A stretch of 64,000 bases of DNA, taken from an uncultured Mycoplasmataceae bacterium (lineage in GTDB: Bacteria > Bacillota_I > Bacilli_A > Mycoplasmatales > Mycoplasmoidaceae). The notes beneath the pieces were generated by a model that had not been told where the DNA came from, ran no database searches, and saw nothing but the letters and a program-made list of their open reading frames with translations. Position 1 is the stretch's first letter. Each line of letters begins with the position of its first letter. Location: the NCBI GenBank assembly GCA_949282725.1, contig CASDPP010000001.1:186001-250000 (forward strand), in the 5' to 3' direction. Made by a program: the position numbers and the translations under genes. Of the stretch, positions 44,762-55,706 are shown one piece after another.

Positions 44762-45689
44762 ATAATTTTCCAACTTCAAAAATATGTTTACCATTTAACA
44801 TATTTTTAACACTAACTGGATTTTTAGAAGGTAGTTGTAAATCTGTTATTTGTAACAAATAATCGCTTGTACATACATAAATGCCTGTTTTATCAATTTT
44901 TTCGATTGTTCCAGGAACAAAACGTGATAAAGAGCTTGTTATCTTAGAACCTAATATTTTAATATTTAATCCGTTATATGTTGTTCTTGCACAAGGAACA
45001 TTAAATAATCCTCGAATCTTATTATTTATCTTTTTAGCTGAAAGTTTTCAATCAATAATTTCATCTTCTGATGTTATATTGTAACAAAATGATGCTTTTT
45101 TTTCGTCTTGTTTGATTGAAGTTATTTTATCTTTTTCTAATAAATCTAAGTATTTAATTAGCATTACACAAGATAATGAAGTAAGTTTAATATATAAAGA
45201 TTGATAAGTGTCTTCATTAGAAATAGACATCTCTTCTTGCATAACAATATCACCAGCATCTAGTTTTGATACAATATACATTAAACTTACTCCTGTTTTA
45301 ACTTCACCATTTAAAATTGCTGAATGTATTGGCGAACCACCACGATACTTTGGTAATAACGACGGGTGAATATTAATTGGTTTATGTTTACCGATTTTTA
45401 ATATTTCATCACAAATTATATTTCCATATGCACAAGAAATAATCATGTCTGGTTTTGAATCATTAATTAAATCTACAATTTCTTTTGTTTTTGTTGGTTG
45501 ATAACATTTAATGTTATTTCTTAAAGCAAATTTTTTAACAGGGTTATCAATAATTTGTTTTTTTCTTCCTGATGGTAAATCTTGTTTGGAAACAACAAAC
45601 AAAATTTGTTGATTATGACTAATCAATGTTTCTAAACATTTTACAGCAATTTCTTGTGTCCCAAAAAATATAATTTTATTTTTTTGCAT
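44754..45689 (-). CDS. fmt: Methionyl-tRNA formyltransferase
   Basis: Fmt formylates initiator Met-tRNA with 10-formyl-THF (see folD). It is 311 aa. The N-terminal IIFFGT strand, the catalytic NIHPSLLPKYRGGSPI segment, the GVSLMYIVSKLDAGDI block and the C-terminal OB-like domain are all present. A TGA (45048-45050) is Trp; ending there would lose the C-terminal third. It overlaps the upstream gene by 14 nt. Confidence 0.95.
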
Positions 45690-46320
45690 TTTTTTCTCTT
45701 TGTTTTTGTTGAGCTTTTTTTTGTCTTTGTAATTTTTTTCTTTCTTTTTTCTTAGCGGCTTCGTCTGCTTTTTTCATTTTTAATTCTTCTTCAGCTTTAA
45801 TTGGAGCAATCCATTCCATTTCTTTGTTATAATCCACTAAACCGTTAATAACAATTTTACGATCTCATTCTTTACGATTAATTTTAGTATTTAAAACTTC
45901 ACATTCAATCGCTCTTGGTTTATCTAATGTGTTATTTTTAATGTTTTTTGTTTGGAAACAAACAACATATAAATCTCTTGTTTTTTGTAGTTTTATCTTT
46001 TTTAATTCATCTTTAGATAAAGATTTAGATAATTGTAGGTCTCTTAACTTATTAAAATATTTAGTTTTAGTATTTAAATAATGTGAACCATTAGGATTTA
46101 TGTAATCTACTGGTAATCTTTTAGCTACATAACAATTAACAATTTCTTTTCCATATTCATTAGAATCTTTAAGATATTGCTTAATTGTTTTTCAAACTTC
46201 ATCTTTTTCTTTTCTATTGCTAATTGTTCCTCTAATATTTTTTTCTTTCCTTTTTTTTAGTCATAAAGGTATTCCAACTATAGCTCCAATTAGTATTAGA
46301 ATTAATAATATATTTTGCAT
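45676..46320 (-). CDS. Hypothetical membrane-anchored protein with basic tail
   Basis: 214 aa. Residues 3-20 are a hydrophobic anchor (ILLILILIGAIVGIPLW), followed by a 150-residue globular part with conserved-looking Trp and charged residues, and an extremely basic C-terminal coiled stretch of Lys/Arg/Gln (about 175-214). It resembles the mycoplasma-restricted proteins that carry an N-terminal anchor and a cytosolic domain (a DUF5385-type family is my guess). It overlaps fmt by 14 nt and is separated from the divergent lipoprotein gene by only 21 bp. Function unknown. Confidence 0.7.
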
Positions 46321-46341
46321 ATTTATATATAATATAATTAT

Positions 46342-46923
46342 ATGAAAATTACTAAATACTTAAAATATTTTAGTGTATTAACGGCATTATCTTTTGTTCC
46401 TTTAATGACTACTAGTTGCTCTTCTAGTGGTTCTAAATATGATAATTTGTCATTTTTATCCCCTTATGAATTTAGTTCATTAAACGATGCAAATCAATTA
46501 ATTTCAATATCTAAAAAATTCTTGCCAATGTCACAAAAAAAAGACATTAGTTCTACAGAACTAGATAATTACAAAATTCTTTCTTCTGATCCTAAATGAT
46601 ATTATGAGTTTATTTATTCATTAGCAAACGCTACATATGAATGAATTGATCAAAAACAAATAAAAAAATTTGATATTTCTACACAATTTCAAGAACAAAC
46701 TAAAAATTCATATCAAATAAGTGTAAATGTAACTTATGATAATACAAATAAATTTACCATGATTTATGAATTAAGTGGTTCAAATCCCGTTATAGCTGAA
46801 AATGATCAATCAAAAATAAAATTAAATTTTCACCAAACTTCTGGTTCAGAAAATTGATCACTAAGTGGTTGATATTCATATATGTATCAAAATATAAATA
46901 TAAAAGAAATTAATATTTTTTAA
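46342..46923 (+). CDS. Putative lipoprotein
   Basis: 193 aa. Signal peptide with a Lys-containing start and hydrophobic core, and a lipobox MTTSC with Cys26 as the expected lipidation site, followed by a Ser-rich linker. The mature part (about 165 aa) is unrecognised and rich in Ser, Asn, Tyr and Lys. Four TGA Trp codons lie in the last third. TATAAT at 46328-46333 ends 8 nt before the ATG, so the transcript is nearly leaderless. It is probably a surface antigen. Confidence 0.75.
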
Positions 46924-46964
46924 TTTTGTACTTATAATATTAAATATATTTATAAATAAATAAT

Positions 46965-47249
46965 ATGGCTAATATAAAATCTAACATTAAAAGTATTAGA
47001 AAAAATAAAAAAAGATCAATTCAAAATAAACATCAAATTTCAAAAATGAAATCTACTATTAAAAAAGCTAGATTAAATCCAACTGAACAAAATGTTAATG
47101 ATGTTTATAAAATTGTTGATTCTTCTTTAGCGAAAGGAAAAATTCACAAAAACAAAGCAAATAGAATTAAATCAAGAATTGCTAAAAAACTTAAAAAAAC
47201 AAAAACAACAGAAACTGTTAAAGCGAAAAAGGAAGAAGATAAAAAATAA
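46965..47249 (+). CDS. rpsT: 30S ribosomal protein S20
   Basis: A 94-residue, Lys-rich, all-helical 16S-binding protein. It begins MANIKSNIKSIRKNKK and includes KSTIKKARL and the KGKIHKNKANRIKSR segment typical of S20. The last codons (EEDKK, stop) form the left arm of a terminator hairpin. Its stop abuts that of the convergent MFS gene with no gap. Confidence 0.96.
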   Translation: MANIKSNIKSIRKNKKRSIQNKHQISKMKSTIKKARLNPTEQNVNDVYKIVDSSLAKGKIHKNKANRIKSRIAKKLKKTKTTETVKAKKEEDKK

Positions 47250-47265
47250 TTATCTTCTTTTTTTT
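47234..47265. terminator. Terminator inside the 3' ends of rpsT and the MFS gene
   Basis: A 9-bp stem AGAAGATAA (47234-47242) / TTATCTTCT (47250-47258) with a 7-nt loop and an eight-T run. The left arm is rpsT coding sequence and the right arm is coding sequence of the opposite MFS gene, so one hairpin can serve both. Confidence 0.75.
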
Positions 47266-48611
47266 CATAATAAGTATTTAAAATCTCTTTTTTCTAAAAC
47301 TACAGTATATAAAAACAAGAAAAGTGAGAAAATAACAAAACCAATAATAATTAAATTAATTAATTCTGATACTTTCATGTATTGTTCAATAGATGATTCT
47401 GGTCCTAAAACATTTTGTTTTAAATAACTTGTAAATCATGTACTAGCAGTGATTCCAACTGATAATATTGATTGGTATATACCTGTTGGTGTAATCTTAT
47501 TTGTAGTAAATGTTTTTTGTAAAATAAAACCTAATATTAAGTTATAAACAATTCCATAAGCAAAGCCGTTTAATATATGAACTCCTAAATAAGCATATGG
47601 ATTAGTTATAAATAAAGAAATTATATGATAAATAATTCATACAATTATACCTATTGAAAAAGATCATACTTTACCTATTTTATTAATTAAATACAAACCA
47701 GTAATTAGTCCACCAACTAATTGACCAAAACTAAACATTACGGATAAATAACCTTCATATGCTTGTGATGTATTATCAGATAATTTTTGCAAATGTAACT
47801 GAGCTATTGATCCAGAGTTAGCGAATTTAATAAAAGCAATAATAGATCCTAATACACAAATAAGAATAAAATAAAATACTTCATTATGTGATTTTAATTT
47901 ACTTTTATATTTAACATCTGATAAGAAATTTGATGGTTGTTCTTTTACAAAAAAACATAATACCAAGGAAATTAAAAGAAATACTAACCCAATTAATCAT
48001 AAATATTTTAAAATGTTTTTATCATATGGTTCGGATTGTGTTTTACTTATAACTGATACTACTGACTGAATTGGTGAAGAAATAAAATCTGCAAGTAATG
48101 GTGGGATGGACAAAATTGAAATAGTTAAAAAACATCTAGATTTTCCGTATTGTTCATTAAAAAGCATTTGGTATGTTCCAATACATGAAGCTCCAACACC
48201 AACACCAAGTGACTGAATAACATTAGTTGTTGTACAAGGATAAATAATAATAGGAATGTAAGTTATTATTTGAATAATTATTGCTAAATAAATAAATGAT
48301 TTACGATTTTTTCTTAAATAACAAAATCAGTCGGCAAATATTCTAGCAAAAATACCAATAAACCCATATGCTGAAAGTGGTAATCATAATAAAAGATTAT
48401 CGTTTAACGCTTTACTTTCCATTGTCCCTGTGTAAGATCTTAAAAGCATTAATGGGATTCAAAAAAACAAATATAAAATGAATAACACCTTATAGTTTTT
48501 TTGTTCAATTTTTAATTTATTAATTAAAATAAATGAAAAAATAATAGTTAATAAAAAAACTATTAAATTGACAATTATTGAAATATTATCTGTTCAGACA
48601 CTATTTAACAT
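47250..48611 (-). CDS. MFS transporter
   Basis: 453 aa with about 12 helices. A motif A-like loop between helices 2 and 3 reads GIFARIFADWFCYLRKNRK, the pattern found in mycoplasma MFS proteins of unknown substrate. The second half starts near KEQPSNF. Many TGA Trp codons hide it from standard-code calling. The ATG lies 5 nt after the tRNA-Thr gene on the same strand, so they may share a transcript. The stop abuts that of rpsT. Confidence 0.8.
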
Positions 48612-48616
48612 TTAAA

Positions 48617-48690
48617 TGGTGCTGAATCCGAGAATCGAACTCGGGGCAAGTGATTACCATTCACTTATTTTTCCACTAAACTAATTCAGC
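48617..48690 (-). tRNA. trnT: tRNA-Thr(GGU)
   Basis: The minus-strand acceptor GCTGAAT pairs with ATTCAGC, discriminator A, encoded CCA. The anticodon GGT is in the loop ATGGTAA. It lies between a lipoprotein gene and the MFS gene, all on the minus strand with gaps of 4 and 5 nt. Confidence 0.94.
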
Positions 48691-48694
48691 TATT

Positions 48695-49480
48695 TTATAA
48701 AATATTTTTATCTTTTTTATAAATTTCATTGATTTTATCACTAATTTCTTTTTCATTTTGTGGTTTTTCTAAAACACCTGACGGTTTACCTTCTTTTCAA
48801 AACATTAAATATGGTGAAGAACTAGATCAATCTGTATATTTCATTGATTCTTCAAAATTAGAAAATAAAATTGATATAGTTGAAACAATATCTCGATATA
48901 CTTTGGCAGCATCATCTGTTCTTTTATATTTGCCTTCTTTATGGTTTTCATCTTTTTCTTCATCGTCTTTTGTTCATTTAGCAAATGAACCATCTGAAGG
49001 TAAAACTGTTTTTTCTTCTTCAGTATTTGCTGAATAATATAGGTCAATATAACTTATAAAAGAAACTCCATTTGGCATTCCTTCAATAGATGTAGAGTTT
49101 TTTCATGAATCATATAAAATGGAATTAGCCAAATTTCTATCACTTATATTATAGGATGAGTTTTTTGGTGAGTCGCTATTGAATAAAATATTAAACATAG
49201 CACATTGATTAGCAAAGTCATCTGCATAACAAGAACCTAAAACAAAACAATAGTTTCCATTGTTAAATTTTGTATTCCCATACAACATTTTTGTTATTGA
49301 AAAATCAGGACTAGACATATCTTGTCAAAAGTATTGTTGTTTATCGTTGTACTTTTTATAATCTAAATATTTAAAATTTTTACTTAGTGTGGTACTTTTG
49401 CAAGAAGTTAATATTAAAATAGCTGGGGAAGCTAATGCTAATGTAGAAATTGATGTTAAAAATTTAACAATTTTTTTCAT
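48695..49480 (-). CDS. Putative lipoprotein
   Basis: 261 aa. The signal peptide has a lipobox LTSC with Cys27 as the lipidation site. The mature protein contains several Cys, an acidic Lys/Glu-rich central segment (about 165-180) and a C-terminal region (about 200-250) with FEESMKYTDWSSSSPYLMFW and EGKPSG. That WSSSxPYLxFWKxG pattern is reminiscent of a thioredoxin-like beta-hairpin, but no CxxC is seen. Function unknown. It reads toward tRNA-Thr with a 4-nt gap and diverges from miaB with a 47-bp region containing promoters for both. Confidence 0.75.
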
Positions 49481-49527
49481 GATGTTATTAATATTATAAT
49501 ATATTATATAAAAATAATTATAAAATA

Positions 49528-50916
49528 ATGATCATTAGAAAAAAAACTAAAATTACTGAAAAGGATTTTTTGTTAAAAAAAAAATTATTATCTTTAGGCA
49601 ATAAAAAAAGTTTTTTTATTAGAACCTATGGTTGTCAATCTAACGTGAGAGATTCTGAAAATATTTCTGGAATATTAAAAGAATTATCTTTTAAACAAGT
49701 GAATTCCATAGAAAAAGCTAACTTAATAATTCTTAACACTTGCACAATAAGAGAAAATGCAAATGATAAGGTTTTTGGCGAAATAGGATTATTAAAAAAA
49801 TATAAACAAAAAAATAAAAAGTTAAAAATTGGAATTTGTGGCTGTATGGCTCAAGAACAACACATTATTGAATTAATAAAAACAAAATATCCACAAGTTG
49901 ATTTTGTTTTTGGCACAAACAATTTAGATCAAATACCAGAAATTTTAGACCAAGTAATTAATAAAAACAAAAGAATTTTTCTTGTCAAAGAACAACCAGA
50001 ATCTTTATTTAATAATTTACCTTCGTTAAGAAATTCTAAAGTTAAAGCTTTTGTCTCAATCATGCAAGGGTGTGATAATTTTTGTTCATATTGTATAGTC
50101 CCTTATGTTAGAGGACAAATGGTCTCAAGATCAAAAGAAGCAATTTTAAATGAAATAAAAGAACTAATTAAAAAAGGTTATAAAGAAGTCACTTTATTAG
50201 GGCAAAATGTAAATTCTTATGGAATAGATAAAAAAAATAATTATTTTTTTTGGGATTTGTTGGATGATGTTGCTAATTTAAAAATTCCAAGAATTCGTTT
50301 TGTTACATCAAACCCTTGAAATTTTAATAAAAAGATAATTGATATTATGGAAAAACATCCTAACATTATGCCTTATCTTCATTTACCGGTTCAATCGGGT
50401 GATGATGAAATTTTAAAAAGAATGAATCGAAAAACAAAAATTAATAAGTATATGAATTTAGTTAAAGAAATAAAAACTAGAATTAAAGATATATCTATTT
50501 CTACTGATATCATTGTTGGTTTTCCAAATGAAAATAAGAAAGCTTTTGAAAATACAATTAAAATGTATAAAAAACTAGAATTTGATAATGCTTATACATT
50601 CATTTATTCACCAAGAAAAAATACACCTGCTGCAAAAATGAAAGATGATGTATCATTTAAAGAAAAACAAAAAAGATTATATGAATTAAATAAATTAGTA
50701 AAATTTTATGCACAAAAAAATAATGATAAATATTTAAATAAAGTTGTTGAAGTCTTAGTAGAAGGAAAATCAAAAAAAAATAGCTCAGTTTATACCGGCT
50801 ATTCAAAACAATGAAAAGTTGTTAATTTTGAAGGGAAGTGTAAAATAGGAGATCTTGCTAACGTTAAAATAACAAAAGCATTAAATTTTTCACTTTTTGG
50901 AAAAAAGATTAACTAA
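49528..50916 (+). CDS. miaB: tRNA-2-methylthio-N6-dimethylallyladenosine synthase
   Basis: A radical-SAM methylthiotransferase acting on A37 of tRNAs that read U-starting codons. It is 462 aa. The N-terminal UPF0004 domain holds three cluster Cys (YGCQ, NTCT, CGCM); the radical-SAM triad is CDNFCSYC; a C-terminal TRAM domain follows. A run of ten A (49575-49584) encodes Lys codons near the start. Two Trp at conserved sites are TGA. The stop overlaps the end of the convergent LRR gene by 3-4 nt. Confidence 0.95.
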
Positions 50917-51869
50917 ATCTTAACTGTTGTTTTTTTCTTTTTAGATAGATATCAAATTGCAAATCCTATTGCTAATAAAATCGGAATACCTAAACCAAAT
51001 ACTAGACCTAAAATTAATCCTGTATTTGATTTTGATTCTGGTGGTAAACCAATTTCAACTTGATCACGACTAAAACCAAAGTTTGATGCATCTAAATATG
51101 CTTGTTTTGCTGCTTCTGATGGGACATAGACTTTGCCTGTTACTGTAGGTTGTCATAAACTACCAAATGTTGGTGGTGTTTCTGATAAGAAATATATATT
51201 ATCAAGTCTAGCAGTAGAACTAAAAGTACCTTCTCCAATACTTGTTACACTAGAAGAAAATATTAATTCTCCTGTTATGTTAGAATTAATATCAAAAGCA
51301 TTATCTCCAATACTAGTTAAACTTGTGGCTTTAGATAAATCTAGTGAAGTGATAAATGCGCCTCGAAAAGCAAGGTTTCCTATACTTTTTACATTAGATC
51401 GAATCACTAAATCTCCTGCTAGTTTGCTACAGCTTTCAAAAGCACTATTTTCAATAGTGGTCAAATTTGTAGCTTGTGATAAATCTAATGAGGTAATTTT
51501 TGTTCTTCTAAATGCATTATTAGAAATAGTAGTTAAACTTGTAGCTTGTGATAAATCTAATGAGGTGATGTTCTCATTACCATAAAAAGCATTGTTTGCT
51601 ATTTCTGTAATATTTGAAGCAACTTGTAATGTCCCTGTTCCTTCAGCATACCCTGTAATTACTGTTCCTTCGACATTTACAGTAATATCACCCATTTTTC
51701 TTTGTTCTGCATTTGTTTGATTTGTAACATAATTATTTAATGAATTGTTGTTATCTTCAGTAATAACTTTTTGTGTGTTTTGATGTTGATTATTAAATCC
51801 AATACCTGCTAAAGGACTTAATAATGTTAACGAACTTAATAGTTTGTTAATTGTTTTGATTTTTTTCAT
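50913..51869 (-). CDS. BspA-like leucine-rich-repeat surface protein
   Basis: 318 aa. Layout: N-terminal signal peptide (about 1-25), a spacer with NQTNAEQRK, about five LRR_5-type repeats of about 24 residues (roughly 60-215) with the core ITSLDLSxATxLTTI and NAF, a beta segment with VPSEAAKQAYLDA, and a C-terminal membrane anchor (about 290-308) with a Lys-rich tail. This is a surface-exposed repeat protein of the BspA/Treponema LRR type used in adhesion. Two repeats share 28 identical nucleotides. The promoter has a 17-nt homopolymer spacer, suggesting phase variation. The stop overlaps miaB. Confidence 0.85.
51467..51566. repeat. Direct repeat pair inside the LRR gene
   Basis: A 28-nt sequence at 51467-51494 recurs without change at 51539-51566, 72 nt (24 codons) apart. 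It corresponds to two successive leucine-rich repeats. A third, diverged copy lies near 51320. The identical copies allow repeat-number change by slippage or recombination. Confidence 0.8.
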
Positions 51870-51892
51870 AATTTTATTTAATTTATATGAAC

Positions 51893-51922
51893 ATTATAAC
51901 AAAAAAAAAAAAAAAAACACAA
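51893..51922 (-). promoter_or_regulatory. LRR-gene promoter with T17 spacer (candidate phase switch)
   Basis: On the minus strand: a -35-like TTGTGT (51922-51917), then a spacer of 18 nt almost entirely T (the plus strand shows 17 A, 51901-51917), then TATAAT (51898-51893), with the ATG 23 nt further on. Gain or loss of single T residues would change the -35/-10 distance, the same design as the Vlp promoters of Mycoplasma hyorhinis. Confidence 0.7.
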
Positions 51923-51930
51923 GAGGGTAG

Positions 51931-51955
51931 TAAAAAAATAGGAAAAAACCCTATT
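51931..51955 (-). terminator. Terminator of the DEAD-box helicase gene
   Basis: On the minus strand a 6-bp stem AATAGG / CCTATT with a 7-nt loop is followed by a run of T, 15 nt after the helicase stop and just before the LRR-gene promoter. Confidence 0.6.
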
Positions 51956-51970
51956 ATTTTTAACTATATT

Positions 51971-53290
51971 TTAACTGTTGTTTTTTTTATATTGTTTATC
52001 TATGTATTGTCTTTTTAATTTTTGTTTTATTTTTTGAATTTGTTCTTTTAATTTTTTCTTATAACATGGTTTTATTTTTTTATTGATGTTAATTAAACAT
52101 TTAATTTTAGAATTATTTTTTGAATCAATTAAAGGCTTTTGGTATTGTTTTATATATTTCTTTTTATTTTTTAATTTATTATCTTTATCAATATATAAAT
52201 AATTCCATGAAATATTTTTTTTAGTTAGTCTAGATAATTGAAAATCAATATTTTTCTTATAGATAACATAACTTGTTCCAGTGTTATTAACTCTTCCGAC
52301 ACGTCCTGAACGATGTATGTATCATGTGTCATCTTCTGGCAAACCTACTGAAATTACTACATCAACAAAAGGTAAATCAATTCCTCTAGCAAATAAATCT
52401 GTTGTAATTAAATATTGATATTGATTTTTTTGAATATTTTGAAAAATACTTTTTCTTTTTCTTGGAGAAGTGTTTTTATTAACTAAAGTCATTTTTAATT
52501 TTAACGGCTTTAATTGTTGATAAATGTTTTCAGATTCTTTTAAAGAATTAGTAAAAATAATACAAAAAAATGGATTAATATGCGAAAGAAACTTTTTAAG
52601 TGTTTCTATATGATTGTCATTAAAACTATAAACTACATTGTGAATGATTTGATCATTGATTCATATTGATTTAGTTGAAGAATAAACAGTGGTATTTTTA
52701 AAATATTTTTTCAATTTATTTGAAAATGATTCGTGAATTGTGGCAGAACAAGCAATTTTTTGTAGTTTATCATTATCAATCATATTAAAAATATCATCAA
52801 TAACATGAACAAATCCATAATCAAATAAAGTATCTGCTTCATCTAAAATAATTGATTTAATATCTTTATCAATAATTTTTTCTTTTAATAAATCTTGAAT
52901 TTTTGTTGGTGTTCCAATAATAATTTTAGGTTTTATTCTTTTGATTTTTAATATTTGATTTTCATGTGATAAATCGGCTGCACACGAAAAAAAACTTAAT
53001 TGATTATTGTATTGTTTAAACTCATTTAATAATTGATAAATTTGTAAACATAATTCTTTTGTAGGAACAACAATTAAACATTCTGTTTTTTGATCGAATG
53101 ATAAATTTTGTAAAATAGGAATTAAATATGAAAGTGTTTTACCACTACCTGTTTTAGAGACAATAATCATGCTTTTTCTTTCTAAAAGATGTGGAATAAC
53201 ATTTTCTTGAACGTTTGTTAAACCAACAAAATGTTTTTTATTCAAATAATCTAAAATTCATTTTTTTAAATTCAATTGTGAAAAATTCAT
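51971..53290 (-). CDS. DEAD-box RNA helicase
   Basis: 439 aa. Motif I is SKTGSGKT, Ia PTKEL, II DEAD (ILDEADTLFD), III SAT, V TDLFARGID and VI HRSGRVGR. The C-terminal about 75 residues are extremely rich in Lys, Ile and Gln, an RNA-binding tail. Likely roles are ribosome assembly or mRNA decay at low temperature (CshA/CsdA type), but the exact orthology cannot be decided here. Three TGA Trp codons. The ATG is 5 nt after leuS. Confidence 0.92.
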
Positions 53291-53295
53291 AAGCT

Positions 53296-55701
53296 TTAAA
53301 CAATAATGTTAACAATTTTATTTTTAACATAAATAATTTTCTTAATTGGACGATTATTAATAAAATTAATAACTTTTGGTTGTAGTTTTACCTTGCTAAT
53401 TACTTCTTCTTCTGTTCATTCAGGATTAATTTCAATAACACAACGATATTTTCCGTTTTCCTGAATTGGAATATTAATTAAACTTAAAACAAGTTTTGAT
53501 TCATCATATTTAGGTCATGAAGCAAAATATATTGAAACATCATTTTTTAGTTTTGATTGTCATAATTCTTCAGCAATATGAGGGGCAAAACAAGATAAGA
53601 CTATTAAAAATGATTCAAGATACTTTTTGTTAATGCTTTTATATTTATAACATTCGTTTATGAAAATCATCATTTGAGAAATAGCAACATTAAAATTATA
53701 ATTTTCTATTTGCATTGAAACATTTTTTACAAATAAATGATATTGATATTCTAATTCTTGATTTGTATTTTTTTCAATTATTTCGATACTATCAAACAAA
53801 TTAAAAACACGATCCAATCATTTTCTAATACCATTTAATCCTGTTGTGTTTCAAGGTAAAGAAGCATTGAAAGGACCCATAAACATTTCATATAGTCTTA
53901 ATGCATCAGCACCGTGTGAGTTTACAATTTCATCAGGATTTACTACATTCCCTCTTGATTTAGACATTTTCTCATTATTTTCACCTAAGATCATTCCTTG
54001 ATTAATAACTTTATAGAATGGTTCTTTTGTTGGAACAATTTTTATATCATATAAAAATCGGTGTCAAAATCTAGCATATAAAAGATGTAATACTGCATGT
54101 TCTTGTCCTCCAATATATAAATTTACTGGTAGCCATCTTTTAAAAAGATCAAAAGCTTTAGAACTATTCAAATCCATTAATTCACCGTTTTCTTTTACCA
54201 ATAAATATGCTAAATAATATCAGCAAGATCCTGCTCATTGTGGCATTGTATTAAGTTCTCTTGTAAATTCTTTTTTACCAATTTTTACTTTTCTTCATGT
54301 TTTTAAATTACCTAAAGGAGGTAATCCATCTTTATTTGGTTTAAAACTATCAAGATCAGGTAATACTAATGGATATTTTTCTACTAAATGTGGTTTGTTT
54401 TTTTCGTCATAAACAATTGGAAATGGTTCACCTCAATATCTTTGACGACTAAATAATCAATCTTTTAATTTATAAGTAATAAATTTTTTTCCAATTTTGT
54501 GTTTAGATAAATAATCTAAAATTTTTTTTGTTGCATTTTTATTATCTAAACCGTCTAAAAAAGATGAATTAATATGTTTTCCATCGCCTTCATATGGCAA
54601 ATCAGTATTATTTGTTTGAATAATAAATTTAATTGGTAAGTTAAATTTTTTAGCAAATTCATAATCTCTCTTATCGTGTGCTGGAACACCTATAACACAT
54701 CCTGTACCATATGAAGATAAAACATAATTTGAAACATAAATAGGAATCTGTTCTTTTGAAATGGGGTGTTTTACATAAACTCCCGTAAAAAAACCTGTTT
54801 TATCTTTATTTATTTTGCGGTCTAAATCTGTAATTTGCTTAGTTTTTTCTAAATATTGTTCAAGTTGTTTTTTTGTTTCTTTTGAACTACATATTTTTTT
54901 AGCATATTCTGACTCAGGAGAAATAGCTAAAAAACTGCAACCAAATATAGTATCTGGTCTAGTCGTAAAAGCTTCAAGATTTATTTTATTGAATTTAAAT
55001 TTTATAATAGCCCCTTCAGATTTACCAATTCATTTTTTTTGAATAGATTTTAACGATTCAGGTCATTGTGTTTCATCTAATCCTTCAAGAAGTTTATCAG
55101 CATATTTAGTAATTTTAAGCACTCATTGGCGCATTGATTTTTTGATAACAGGAAAATTACCTCTTTCAGAAACCAATTTATTATCTTTTACTAAAACTTC
55201 TTCATTAGATAAAACTGTTCCTAATTCTTCACATCAATTAACATCTATTTCTCTTATTTCTGCTAAATTATGTTTAAATAACTGAGCAAAAATTCATTGT
55301 GTTCATTTGTAATATTCTGGTTTAGAAGTATTGATTTCCTTTTCATAATCATATGAAAAACCTATTTTTTTTAATTGTTCACGAAAATGATTAATGTTTT
55401 TTTCTGTAAATTCTTTAGGGTGGTTTCCTGTTTGAATAGCATATTGTTCTGCTGGTAGTCCAAAAGCATCTCATCCAATTGGATGTAAAACGTTAAAACC
55501 GCAATGAACTTTATATCTGGCTATGATGTCTGTTGCTGTGTAACCTTTTGGGTGACCGACATGTAGTCCTTGTCCAGAAGGATAAGGAAACATATCTAAA
55601 ACATAAAATTTTTTCTTTTTATCATCATTTTTAAAATGATATGTTTTATTCTCTTCTCAAAATTTTTGTCATTTTTTTTCAATTAAATTATGGTTATACA
55701 T
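53296..55701 (-). CDS. leuS: Leucyl-tRNA synthetase
   Basis: Class I synthetase charging tRNA-Leu (one is at 14.3 kb), 801 aa. The HIGH region reads [20 protein letters not shown] appears as [13 protein letters not shown]; the CP1 editing domain lies between. About 20 TGA Trp codons break the frame under the standard code. The C-terminus ends [11 protein letters not shown], the normal last strand. The helicase gene follows after 5 nt. Confidence 0.96.
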
Positions 55702-55706
55702 AAAGT

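Noticed and set aside
47179-47427. Lys-rich frame running from rpsT into the MFS gene
   Set aside because: It is out of frame with both real genes, and the MFS frame on the other strand is complete.
51901-51917. Poly-A tract as a terminator T run for a plus-strand gene
   Set aside because: No plus-strand gene ends there; on the minus strand it sits precisely between promoter elements.
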